Below, in pieces: positions 55,483-63,668 of a stretch of 64,000 nt of DNA. Source of the DNA: Luteolibacter flavescens (GTDB taxonomy: Bacteria; Verrucomicrobiota; Verrucomicrobiia; Verrucomicrobiales; Akkermansiaceae); contig NZ_JAPDDS010000010.1 of the NCBI RefSeq assembly GCF_025950085.1, positions 124,001 to 188,000 of the forward strand, given 5' to 3'. Numbering within the stretch: position 1 is the first letter of the stretch; every line of letters begins with the position of its first letter. Below the pieces are notes generated by a model, which was not told where the DNA came from, made no database searches, and was given only the letters and a program-made list of their open reading frames with translations. A program made the position numbers and the translations under genes.

Positions 55483-57993
55483 TCAGGTCGGGGTTTTCGG
55501 GAGCCGGCAGATGATGACGATACAAGTGCCGCGGCTCGGTGACGAGTCAATCGCGTAGCTGCCGCCGATTTCACGGATGCGTGCCGGCGTATTGCCGAGG
55601 CCGCGACCTCCCCTATCCGCCTTCGGATCGAAGCCGCAGCCGGTGTCGCGGATGGTGATCGTGATCCTGTCGTCGTCGCACTCCATCGACAGGAAGACCT
55701 CGCAGGCACCGGCATGCTGGAGGACATTGTGAAGCGACTCCTTCACCGCGAGCGAAAGATGATGCCGGAACTCCGCACCCAGCGGCCGGGCAGGCAAAGT
55801 GGACGGGATTTCCAGCCGACAGCGCACCGGGGAATCCCGGAACATCTCCTCCGCGAGCCTCGTCAGATGGGAGGCCAGATGATCGAGCGTGTCGTGCGCG
55901 GGATCGACCGCCCAGACCAGATCGTCCAGCGCCACCACCATCTCACGCGCGGCATCGGTCATCTTGTCGAGATGGCGGTGCGCCTTCGCGGGATCGATGT
56001 CGATGTCCCGCCTGGCGAGGGCTGCGGTCATGTTCAGTACGGTGACCCTAGTACCCAGGTCGTCGTGGAGATCCCGGGCGATGCGGATGCGATCGCGCTC
56101 GAGGGCATTCTGGGAGCGCAGCAGCTCGACGCGACGCTTTGCCATCAGGCGCAGCCGCGCGACAACGCCTGCCGCCACCAGTGCAACCAGCCCCGCCGCA
56201 AGCACCGGCCCGAACCACGAGCGTCGCCAGAAGGGCGGCTCGATCACGATGGGCAGCGAGATGCCGTCGCCAAGCGGATCATTCTCCCCCGCCAACCCGA
56301 CAACGCGGAAAGTGTAGTTTCCCGGCGGGACATTCACATAGGTCGCGCGATGGAGACTGCCGCTGCTCACATTGTAGGCCTCCTGCCATGAGAGCACGAA
56401 GACGCCGCCCGCACCGGGGGAAATCGGCTGCACCGAGGACCATTCGCCATGCCGCTGCTGGTCGCCATCCACAAGGGCGAGCGATCCCGCCCCGGACCTG
56501 AAGACCACGCGCGCGATGGCCGGGTCGCTGCCATCGCGGTGCCAGCCCACCGGCACGCCCGCGGCCCGTGCGGTGGTCTCATTCAGCTCCACGCTGCCAT
56601 TCTTCCACAGCGACGTATCCGGCTCCCCGGGCAAGGTCAGTGCGAGACGGTCCAGCGTCACGAAGCCGGTGGTATCCGGCGATCCGGAATTGAGCGACAG
56701 CCGCAGCGATACCGCATCCTCCGGGATATAGACCGGCTCGACGCGGCGGATCATGGCTGAGTCCTCCAGCGTGGTTTCCCAGCCATCGCTGGTGCCGATG
56801 AATGGAAAGCGGCTCTGCGAGATCACGCGACCGTCCTTGTCGAGCGCTTGGCATACGAGGCCCATCCCGCGCTCGGTCTCTTGCCAACGGTCGTCGATGC
56901 CTTCGAGCTGGCAGCGCAGCTTGATCGCTCCGCCGGGATTGTCCGGGCCAAAGCCGAAGTCGAAGTCGAGACGGTGCAGCCCCGGAGGAAGGACCAGCGC
57001 ACCACCATTGGCCGCGGGAAACATCTCGGGCGAGGAATCGACCAGCACCTCCTCCAGGCGCAACCGGGAGTCGGGACGATGTGCCTCGTCGCTGCGATGC
57101 TCGACCACCAGCTCCGGGCTGATGCGGCTGGATGGATCGACGAAAAAGAAGTCGCTGGGATGCCGCGCCACGCCGCTGATGCGGACTTCATCGATCAAGC
57201 CGGGGAATGGTTCGGCCTCCGCATTGCCATCGAAGGCACGGGCCTCGTTCCCGATCGCGAAGTCTCCGGTGCCGCCCGAGAAGCCCGTGGACAAGGTGCC
57301 GCTGCCGATGCGGTTCGCTTCTGTTAGATCCGGGCCCAGCTTCGTCCAGTAGAGCTTCAGGTTGTTCGGCACGCCTTCATTGCCATCGTAGGAAACGGCG
57401 GCGTGGAACCAATGCGTCGTATCGATCGCATGCGGGCCGCTGGTTGGGATGGTGGCAAGCGCCAAGCCCCCCGCCCCGCCGTGTGGCAGTGGGATGAAGG
57501 ACAGGAAGCCTTCCTTCTCGATGCGGAAGTTGAAGCTGCGGTCGTCGCCATCCCCGTCCATCGAGATCAGCCCGCAGGCCACGACGCCCGCCTCGTGGGG
57601 CAGGATGTCGAACCTCACGATGGCCTCGTAGGTGAAGGCACCGTCCGGCCCGAAGTAGCGGAAGTCCTCGGGAGCATTGTCCCGCGGACCGCTGTCGATG
57701 TGAGGTCGCGCGAGCAGGATCGCGCCACGGAGATCCGGAGCACCGGGCTCTCCGCCAGCATTCGCATGGAAGGACATGGCCTTGCCGAGTCCCGGCAGCG
57801 ATGAGTGTGCGGCAGAGGCTCCGTTCAGCAGGCCCTCCATCGGATGCGGGTAGGCACCGGCATCCGCGAAGGGCGCGCCGTCCTCATCGAATTGCCACAG
57901 GTGCAGCGTGTGGGCGTCCGGCACATTCGGCGAAAACTCCTGAGCCACACCGGGCAATGCCAGGCAAAGCGAAAGTAGCGCGCGGAGGATCAC
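55483..57993 (-). CDS. Sensor histidine kinase with LamG-like ectodomain
   Basis: 836 residues with a signal peptide (MILRALLSLCLALPGVAQ). Periplasmic part: a LamG/concanavalin-type domain (about 25-270; LHLWQFDEDGAPF, DEVRISGVARHPSDF), then beta domains including a Y_Y_Y-like segment (TYVNVPPGNYTFRVVGLAGE). One membrane helix (WFGPVLAAGLVALVAAGVVA, about 590-612) leads to a HisKA_3 dimerisation domain with RIARDLHDDLG (phosphorylated H643) and a HATPase_c domain (DRGGRGLGNTPARIREIGG). The lectin-like ectodomain suggests carbohydrate sensing. It is cognate to the response regulator downstream. Confidence 0.9.
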   Translation of the reverse strand: MILRALLSLCLALPGVAQEFSPNVPDAHTLHLWQFDEDGAPFADAGAYPHPMEGLLNGASAAHSSLPGLGKAMSFHANAGGEPGAPDLRGAILLARPHIDSGPRDNAPEDFRYFGPDGAFTYEAIVRFDILPHEAGVVACGLISMDGDGDDRSFNFRIEKEGFLSFIPLPHGGAGGLALATIPTSGPHAIDTTHWFHAAVSYDGNEGVPNNLKLYWTKLGPDLTEANRIGSGTLSTGFSGGTGDFAIGNEARAFDGNAEAEPFPGLIDEVRISGVARHPSDFFFVDPSSRISPELVVEHRSDEAHRPDSRLRLEEVLVDSSPEMFPAANGGALVLPPGLHRLDFDFGFGPDNPGGAIKLRCQLEGIDDRWQETERGMGLVCQALDKDGRVISQSRFPFIGTSDGWETTLEDSAMIRRVEPVYIPEDAVSLRLSLNSGSPDTTGFVTLDRLALTLPGEPDTSLWKNGSVELNETTARAAGVPVGWHRDGSDPAIARVVFRSGAGSLALVDGDQQRHGEWSSVQPISPGAGGVFVLSWQEAYNVSSGSLHRATYVNVPPGNYTFRVVGLAGENDPLGDGISLPIVIEPPFWRRSWFGPVLAAGLVALVAAGVVARLRLMAKRRVELLRSQNALERDRIRIARDLHDDLGTRVTVLNMTAALARRDIDIDPAKAHRHLDKMTDAAREMVVALDDLVWAVDPAHDTLDHLASHLTRLAEEMFRDSPVRCRLEIPSTLPARPLGAEFRHHLSLAVKESLHNVLQHAGACEVFLSMECDDDRITITIRDTGCGFDPKADRGGRGLGNTPARIREIGGSYAIDSSPSRGTCIVIICRLPKTPT

Positions 57994-58064
57994 GAGGCAG
58001 GTCTATCATGGCAGCCGCGCCATTGCGAGCGCTCGCCATGAGTCATCCGGACAATTCCGAGGCA

Positions 58065-59852
58065 TCACTTCTTCAATGATATCTCCCAACTCCCCGGGCC
58101 GATGCCCAGCACCGTCCGGCCTCGCTCCTTGCGGAGCACGCGCGTCGGTGCGGTCTTGCCCGCCGAGGTGAGCGCCGCCTCGCCAGGATGAGGGAGATGA
58201 AACTCCGCCGCCGTGCCAGCGGGCACGACCAGCTTCGCCGACCACGCCGACGCATCCTTTCCCTTCAGCTCCAGAATGACCGGCCCCTTCGGAGTTGGCA
58301 GCTTCAGCTTCGCCTCCTCCAGCCCGCCCGTCTGCGGTCGCACGCGGAAGCGCTTGAAGCCGGGCTCCAGCGGCTCGATTCCCATTAGACCGCGCGGGAT
58401 CAGATTTGATGGCGCGGCACCCCACGCGTGGTTCCAGTCGAGATTCGGCTTCAGCGAAGGGTCCCACGCCTCAAGCGTCATGGTCGATCCCACCTTCTCG
58501 CTCATGTTCCGCCACGAGCGCATGTCGCTCGATGTCAGCAGCGCCAGTGCGAAGTCCCCCTCGCCTGCTTCGTAGAGCCCCTCCAGCAGGAATTGCGCTC
58601 CATAGACGCTGCACGTCATCCCTTTCAGCTTCAGGAAGGCGGCCACGGATGCGACGCGATCCTCCGGCACCAGCCCGAGTGCCAGCGGGAAGAAATTCGC
58701 ATGCGCGGAGGCGTGGCTACTACGGTTGCCGGACTTCGGATCGAGCCCGTCGATGTAGCAACCCTGGCCCTCATCCCAGAGCTTCTCGTTCACCGCCAGG
58801 TGCGTCGCCTTCGCCATCGCTGCGAATTCCCTCGCATCGGCATCCTTGCCGAGGTGCGTCGCGATTTTCTCAAGCAGCACCAGCGAACGATAGTGGAAGG
58901 CGGTGACCACGATCTTCACCGTCGGCGACATGTCATAGCCATCGCGCTCGCCCGCGGGCCAATCGACGATGTCGGTGATCTCACCCTGATTCCACCCCTC
59001 GAACAATCCGTCGGCAGTCCGGCGCTCGATCATCGCGCGGCCCTTCAGCGTCTCATAGTGCTTCCGCAGCGAGCGATCGTCGCCGGACCAGAGGAAGTCG
59101 TGCCACGCGAGGATCACCGACTGCAGCCGCCACTCGGTGGGCCACGTCGGCTTCTCCAGCAGATACTCGTGGGTCAGGCGCGCGGTGTCGTAGCGGGCAT
59201 CGAGGCAGTAGTGGCCGAGCTGGTTGATCAGCACGTCCGCCTCGTAGGGCTTCCGCTCGCGGTCGCCATCCACATACAGGCCCATGAAGGTGGTGGCCTT
59301 GATGCTGTGCTTGCACAGGTCCCACACGGCATCGAGCTGCGGGCTGGAGGACTGGAATGCGGACGCCTTTTCATCGAAGGGCACGGCCCACGAGACTCGC
59401 TTGATCTGGTCGGCGGAGAACGATGGCGGAGCGCCTTCGATCTCCACGTAACGGAATGGCATCATCTCCGGCGCCCCTTTTGGCAAGCTGAGCCAGCCTT
59501 CCTTCATCCAGCCCGGAGGCTTCCAGGAAAGCTCGGGCTGCACCGCCGTGCGCGCCTTCAAAACAACGTCGCCACCTTGATATCGCACCGTGCCGGATGG
59601 CTTCCGATTCAGCGTGGATGGCCCGGCCAACGCCTCGCCCATGTGGACCGAGATTTTCGTGCCCGCCCTGGCATCCGGCGAAGTGATCTCCACCGTGCCA
59701 AAGGTCGCCTTGCCGAAGTCGATGAACCAACGCCCGTCGGCCTGCTTCTCCGCCTTCACCGGCTCGTCCCTCGTCGCCACCACCGGGCTGCGCTCCTGAG
59801 CCGTGAGGCAGGTGCAGGAGATCGTAAGGACAATGGCGAGGGGACGAAGCAT
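58065..59852 (-). CDS. Secreted GH78-like alpha-L-rhamnosidase family enzyme
   Basis: 595 residues with a signal peptide (MLRPLAIVLTISCTCLTAQ). An N-terminal beta domain (about 20-150) precedes the alpha/alpha6 barrel, with GH78 landmarks: GDRERKPYEADVLINQLGHYC (acidic residues of the active site), DWPAGERDGYD, and LEAWDPSLKPNLDWNHAWGAAP followed by the C-terminal beta domain. Expected to release rhamnose or related residues from polysaccharides. Shorter than multidomain GH78 enzymes. It lies 71 bp upstream of the sensor-kinase gene on the same strand, so sensing and hydrolysis may be linked. Confidence 0.88.
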   Translation of the reverse strand: MLRPLAIVLTISCTCLTAQERSPVVATRDEPVKAEKQADGRWFIDFGKATFGTVEITSPDARAGTKISVHMGEALAGPSTLNRKPSGTVRYQGGDVVLKARTAVQPELSWKPPGWMKEGWLSLPKGAPEMMPFRYVEIEGAPPSFSADQIKRVSWAVPFDEKASAFQSSSPQLDAVWDLCKHSIKATTFMGLYVDGDRERKPYEADVLINQLGHYCLDARYDTARLTHEYLLEKPTWPTEWRLQSVILAWHDFLWSGDDRSLRKHYETLKGRAMIERRTADGLFEGWNQGEITDIVDWPAGERDGYDMSPTVKIVVTAFHYRSLVLLEKIATHLGKDADAREFAAMAKATHLAVNEKLWDEGQGCYIDGLDPKSGNRSSHASAHANFFPLALGLVPEDRVASVAAFLKLKGMTCSVYGAQFLLEGLYEAGEGDFALALLTSSDMRSWRNMSEKVGSTMTLEAWDPSLKPNLDWNHAWGAAPSNLIPRGLMGIEPLEPGFKRFRVRPQTGGLEEAKLKLPTPKGPVILELKGKDASAWSAKLVVPAGTAAEFHLPHPGEAALTSAGKTAPTRVLRKERGRTVLGIGPGSWEISLKK

Positions 59853-60075
59853 GACGGGACTGGGAAGGGACGCTTAGAAATACAACTGCCACGAGCCGGG
59901 AAATTGCATGTATTTCGCCAATCCTGTCAGCCACGCTTGGCCGAGTCTGCCCCGAATCGCCCCTTCCCCAAAAATGGGGAGCAGCGGGAATCCCGCCGCG
60001 GCCGGATTTCCACCGGGCTCTAACACTGAATAATCAAGCTTTGCCAAGCGGAGCGAAACCCTCATAGTGCGGCCC

Positions 60076-60669
60076 ATGCAATCGCGCTGGCTTCTCCTTC
60101 CCGCAGCATCCCTTTCCCTTTTCCTCGCCGCCTGCTCCAGTGGAACCGGCCCTCTGGCCAGTAACAACCCAGCGGGCACCGGCCCCTTCGACAGCCGCGG
60201 CAACTACATCGAGGCCTGGGCTGACAATCCTTCCGCCTGGCGGAAGGGCAACACCCAAGTGGCCGAGGCCCAGCCGGATCGCCCGGCCGCGACCGACATC
60301 CCGATCTCGCCGTCGATGATCGCGGTGAACGAGACGCCAAAGCCGGCGCTTTCCAACAGCTCGACCCCGGTCGTCTTCAAGAAGCCGACCCCGTCCGTGA
60401 CCACCCCGAAGCCGAAGCCTTCCACCGCCGTCGCGAAGGTGACGCCGAAGGCCAAGGCCCCGACCACCGTGGCGAAGAATACCCCGAAGGCATCCGTCAA
60501 GAAGCAGGTCGTGGTGAAGCCGAAGTCCACGCGCCACACCGTGCGCTCGGGTGACAATCTCTACAACATTGCCAAGCGCTACGGCACGAGCGTCGGAGCC
60601 ATCCAGAAGGCGAACGGCGTGAAGGGCGCGATGATCCGCCCGGGCCAGGCGCTGGTGATTCCCCGCTGA
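60076..60669 (+). CDS. LysM-domain lipoprotein
   Basis: 197 residues. A lipobox (LAAC, C20) after a hydrophobic signal predicts a lipid-anchored envelope protein. A long Pro/Lys/Thr/Ala-rich spacer (about 85-150) spans the periplasm, and the C-terminal LysM domain (HTVRSGDNLYNIAKRYGTS ... IRPGQALVIPR) binds peptidoglycan. No catalytic domain, so it is probably structural or an adaptor. The ATG at 60076 is preferred to a GTG three codons upstream. Its TGA abuts the recF stop (TGATCA) with no spacer and no terminator. Confidence 0.9.
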   Translation: MQSRWLLLPAASLSLFLAACSSGTGPLASNNPAGTGPFDSRGNYIEAWADNPSAWRKGNTQVAEAQPDRPAATDIPISPSMIAVNETPKPALSNSSTPVVFKKPTPSVTTPKPKPSTAVAKVTPKAKAPTTVAKNTPKASVKKQVVVKPKSTRHTVRSGDNLYNIAKRYGTSVGAIQKANGVKGAMIRPGQALVIPR

Positions 60670-61731
60670 TCAGGCGGTGGCAATGTGGCCCGCTTTCACG
60701 GCAAAGCGGGCCATTTCCCCCAAGGCTGCCGATTCATCCAGCCACCCGAGGTGCGTGGTGGTGATCCACTTTTGCGCGGCTGCGGGTAGCACGCGCATGA
60801 CGGCATTCCGGCGGCCGGGATCGAGTTCGCCGAAGACGTCGTCGATGAGATAGACCGGGAGGTTGCCACGCACGGCGGCGAGGGCTTCGCCTTGGGCGAG
60901 CTTCAGCGCAAGCGCGAGCGTGCGTTGCTGGCCCTCGCTGGCGAATTCACCGGCGGGCAGGCCATTGATGGACAGCAGCAGGTCGTCCCGATGCGGGCCG
61001 ACGAAGCTCTGGCGCTGCCGCCGCTCCCGCTCGCGGGCCTGCTCCAGCGCGAGCCGCAGGTCGTGCCCGCCCGCAGGACGATATTCCAAGCCGAGCACCT
61101 CGTCCTTTCCGCTCACCTCGCGCTGCGAAATGGCGGCCCGAGGCGAAATGAGATCCACCAGCCGCGTGCGGGCCTCGACGAGCAGCGTGCCCTCGGAAAT
61201 CATGACCTCCTCGTAGGAGCGGATCTCGTCCTCACGGGGACGCGGGTCCTTCAGCAGGAGATTCTTCGCCTTCAGCGCGCGGCGGTAGCGGGCCAGTGCG
61301 GTGCGGTAGCCGGGCTCGACCTGCGAGCCGATGAAGTCGAGGTAATGCCGGCGCGTCTCCGCCGAGCCGCGGACGAGCTCCAGGTCCTCATTCCCCATCC
61401 AGACGATCAGTCCGCCATCCGCGAGGTAGCCGCCTCCGCTCTCCCGGGATTCGCCATCCACGGTGAGGTCGAATGCCCGCTGCCAGCGCACCCGGCGCTC
61501 CTGTTCCCAGGCCTCGCCGGCGATGCCGAAGCCCCCAGCCCCGCCCATGCGGCACATTGCGGGCAGCTTCCGCGTGCGCGGCGAGTGCAGGCGGACCAGC
61601 ACGCAGACAGCCTCCAGGATCGAGGTTTTTCCCTGGGCATTGTCCCCGGTGAAAAGCGCACCACCCTCCGGGATCTCCAGCGCGAGGCTGGAAAAGCAGC
61701 GGAAATCGACGGCGCGCAGCGTGCGGATCAC
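60670..61731 (-). CDS. recF: DNA replication and repair protein RecF
   Basis: 353 residues of an SMC-like ABC ATPase that loads RecA at gapped DNA with RecO and RecR. Walker A GDNAQGKTS (29-37), signature SEGQQRTLALALKLAQ and Walker B VYLIDDVFGELD are all present, and the length fits. It is not in a dnaA-dnaN-recF-gyrB cluster, and no rep genes are adjacent. It converges with the LysM gene. Confidence 0.94.
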   Translation of the reverse strand: MIRTLRAVDFRCFSSLALEIPEGGALFTGDNAQGKTSILEAVCVLVRLHSPRTRKLPAMCRMGGAGGFGIAGEAWEQERRVRWQRAFDLTVDGESRESGGGYLADGGLIVWMGNEDLELVRGSAETRRHYLDFIGSQVEPGYRTALARYRRALKAKNLLLKDPRPREDEIRSYEEVMISEGTLLVEARTRLVDLISPRAAISQREVSGKDEVLGLEYRPAGGHDLRLALEQARERERRQRQSFVGPHRDDLLLSINGLPAGEFASEGQQRTLALALKLAQGEALAAVRGNLPVYLIDDVFGELDPGRRNAVMRVLPAAAQKWITTTHLGWLDESAALGEMARFAVKAGHIATA

Positions 61732-61909
61732 GCCGCCCAGCTAGCCGGGGGATGGCCCCCTGCCGCAAGGGCAAAGGCGACTGTCTCCGGTGGTTCCGCG
61801 AATACCCGCTAACGACTCGACCGGCGTTTCCCGTGCCGATTTCCATCTGCCCGATGGCGGCTTCTGCCCTTGAAATGCGGGATTGCCCGTGCATCCTCGC
61901 CGCCCGTTC

Positions 61910-63205
61910 ATGGCAGGGCCTCGTTTTCAAGCACTCACCGGTTTCCGCGACTTTCTCCCGAAAGACACCGCGGCCCGCAATTATTTGTTCGAAATCTGGC
62001 GCTCCGTCGCCCGCCGCTACGGCTTCGTCGAATACGAAACGCCAATCCTGGAGGACACCGCGCTCTACCTGAAGAAGTCAGGCGGCGAACTCTCCACCCA
62101 GCTCTACCGCTTCGAGGACCAAGGTGGCCGCGACGTGACCCTGCGCCCGGAAGTAACCCCCTCCATGGCGCGCTTGGTCGCCCAACATCAACGGGACTTC
62201 CCGAAGCCGATCAAGTGGTTCGAGATCGGACAGTGCTTCCGCTACGAGCGCCCTCAAAAGGGTCGCGGTCGGGAGTTCTTCCAGTTCAACGTCGACATCG
62301 TCGGTGAGGCAGGCCCACAGGCGGATGCCGAGCTCATCTCGCTGGCGATCGATACCATGCTCACCTTCGGCTTCCAGAAGGGCGACTTCATCGTGCGAGT
62401 CTCCGACCGCCAGGCATGGGTGAACTTCGCCACACAACGCGGAGTGACCGAAAAAGGCATCACCGATTTCCTCCAGATCATCGACAAGCTGGAGCGCGAG
62501 AAGCCCGACGTCACCGCTGAGAAGCTGGGCGCGCTGGGCCTCTCGACGGACGAGGTGAATGCCTTCATCGCAAATCCGGAGAACGCCTCGGCGGCCTTCG
62601 AAACGATCCGCGAGGAACTGACCGCCCGCGGCCTCGGTGACTATCTCTCGCTCGATCTCTCGATTGTACGAGGACTGGCGTACTACACGGGCGTCGTCTT
62701 CGAGGTCTTTGACTCGAGGAAGAGCATGCGCGCCGTCGCCGGCGGCGGTCGCTACGACACGCTGATCGAGACGATTTCCGACGGCGGCGTGGCCATGCCC
62801 GCGACCGGCTTCGCGATGGGTGACTACGTGATCCGCAATCTCATTGAGGAGACCCCTCACACGGAGCTGCAGATGGCGGCGTGGCTTCAGCGGAATGCCG
62901 CGGCCTGCGACATCTACCTGGTGCTCGCCGATGACTCGAAGCGCTCCGCAGCCCTTGAGATTCTCAGCGACCTCCGCAATGCCGGCATCTCCTGCGACCT
63001 CCCCTTCTCCGCCGCGAAGGTGAACAAGCAATTCCAGAATGCGGAGCGCAGCGGCGCCCGCTTCGCCCTCGTCATCGGCAGCGAATTCCCCGAGCTCAAG
63101 CTGAAGAACCTGTCCTTCCGCAGCGAGGAAACCTGCCACGTCCTAGGCCTCGCCGACTGGCTCACCGAACGCCTCAAGCAACCCGACGGCCCGCTCCTTG
63201 CCTGA
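61910..63205 (+). CDS. hisS: Histidyl-tRNA synthetase
   Basis: Class II synthetase charging tRNA-His; 431 residues is normal. Motif region GFRDFLPKD at the N terminus, motif 2 with RYERPQKGRGREFFQF, the histidine-specific RGLAYYTG and GGGRYD, and a C-terminal anticodon-binding domain. ATG 61910 (MAGPRFQALTGF) is preferred to a GTG nine codons earlier because homologues start at this segment. It runs in the same direction as aspS, but a GxxExxY cassette lies between the two. Confidence 0.95.
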   Translation: MAGPRFQALTGFRDFLPKDTAARNYLFEIWRSVARRYGFVEYETPILEDTALYLKKSGGELSTQLYRFEDQGGRDVTLRPEVTPSMARLVAQHQRDFPKPIKWFEIGQCFRYERPQKGRGREFFQFNVDIVGEAGPQADAELISLAIDTMLTFGFQKGDFIVRVSDRQAWVNFATQRGVTEKGITDFLQIIDKLEREKPDVTAEKLGALGLSTDEVNAFIANPENASAAFETIREELTARGLGDYLSLDLSIVRGLAYYTGVVFEVFDSRKSMRAVAGGGRYDTLIETISDGGVAMPATGFAMGDYVIRNLIEETPHTELQMAAWLQRNAAACDIYLVLADDSKRSAALEILSDLRNAGISCDLPFSAAKVNKQFQNAERSGARFALVIGSEFPELKLKNLSFRSEETCHVLGLADWLTERLKQPDGPLLA

Positions 63206-63212
63206 TGAGTCA

Positions 63213-63240
63213 GGACCGGGATGGATAGGATGGATGGGAT
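63213..63240. repeat. Left 28-bp inverted repeat of the GxxExxY cassette
   Basis: GGAT-rich sequence, perfectly complementary to 63625-63652. It supplies AGGA 8 nt upstream of the ATG at 63239 and includes the first bases of that codon. Confidence 0.9.
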
Positions 63241-63610
63241 GAAGAACCTGGACGAACAAACCGCAGCGATCATCGGCATCTCCTATGAGGTGATGAACGA
63301 TGTGGGCTGCGGTTTTCGCGAAAAGGCCTACGAACGAGGCATGATTCGCGAGTTCCAGCTCCAGACCATCCCTTACGATCAGCAGCGTCAGTTCCCGCTC
63401 TTCTACAAGGACACGCAGATCGACATCCTCATCCCCGACCTCATCGTTTTCGACCAAATCATCGTGGACACGAAAACGATCAAGACGATCACCGAGCGGG
63501 AACTGGCCCAGATGCTCAGCTATCTGAAAGCGACCAAACTACCGCTCGGTCTCATCATCAATTTCGGCAATCCAAAGGTGGAGATCGAACGAGTCCATCC
63601 CCTCCGCTGA
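63239..63610 (+). CDS. GxxExxY protein
   Basis: 123 residues; named for G-F-R-E-K-A-Y in GCGFREKAYERGM. The fold is predicted to be restriction-endonuclease-like: a conserved PDLIVFDQIIVDTKTIK (the D-x-K core of PD-(D/E)xK nucleases), then LAQMLSYLKATKLPLGLIINFG. The biological role is unproven; the family is widespread and often multicopy in Verrucomicrobia, Planctomycetes and Bacteroidetes. The start at 63239 has AGGA at 8 nt; an upstream in-frame ATG at 63221 within the left inverted repeat would add six residues (MDRMDG). It lies between hisS and aspS. Confidence 0.9.
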   Translation: MKNLDEQTAAIIGISYEVMNDVGCGFREKAYERGMIREFQLQTIPYDQQRQFPLFYKDTQIDILIPDLIVFDQIIVDTKTIKTITERELAQMLSYLKATKLPLGLIINFGNPKVEIERVHPLR

Positions 63611-63624
63611 TCCGGCCTGCCTTT

Positions 63625-63652
63625 ATCCCATCCATCCTATCCATCCCGGTCC
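63625..63652. repeat. Right 28-bp inverted repeat of the GxxExxY cassette
   Basis: Exact reverse complement of 63213-63240. It ends 16 bp before the aspS start codon, so it occupies where the aspS promoter or leader would be expected. Confidence 0.9.
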
Positions 63653-63668
63653 CAATCTTTTTCCGACC

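Larger units (their letters stand above)
63213..63652. mobile_element. Putative 440-bp cassette: GxxExxY gene enclosed by perfect 28-bp inverted repeats
   Basis: The left end 63213-63240 (starting GGACCGGGATGGATAGGATG) is the exact reverse complement of 63625-63652. Between them is only the GxxExxY gene. Repeat and gene fit so tightly that the start codon lies in the left repeat and the stop is 14 bp before the right one. A 2-bp CA flanks both ends and could be a minimal target duplication. No transposase is encoded, so any mobility would be supplied in trans. Mobility is inference. Confidence 0.6.

Noticed and set aside
60660-60675. TGATCA at the meeting stops of the LysM and recF genes as a functional site
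   Set aside because: It is simply the two stop codons abutting; no stem or T-run supports a terminator.
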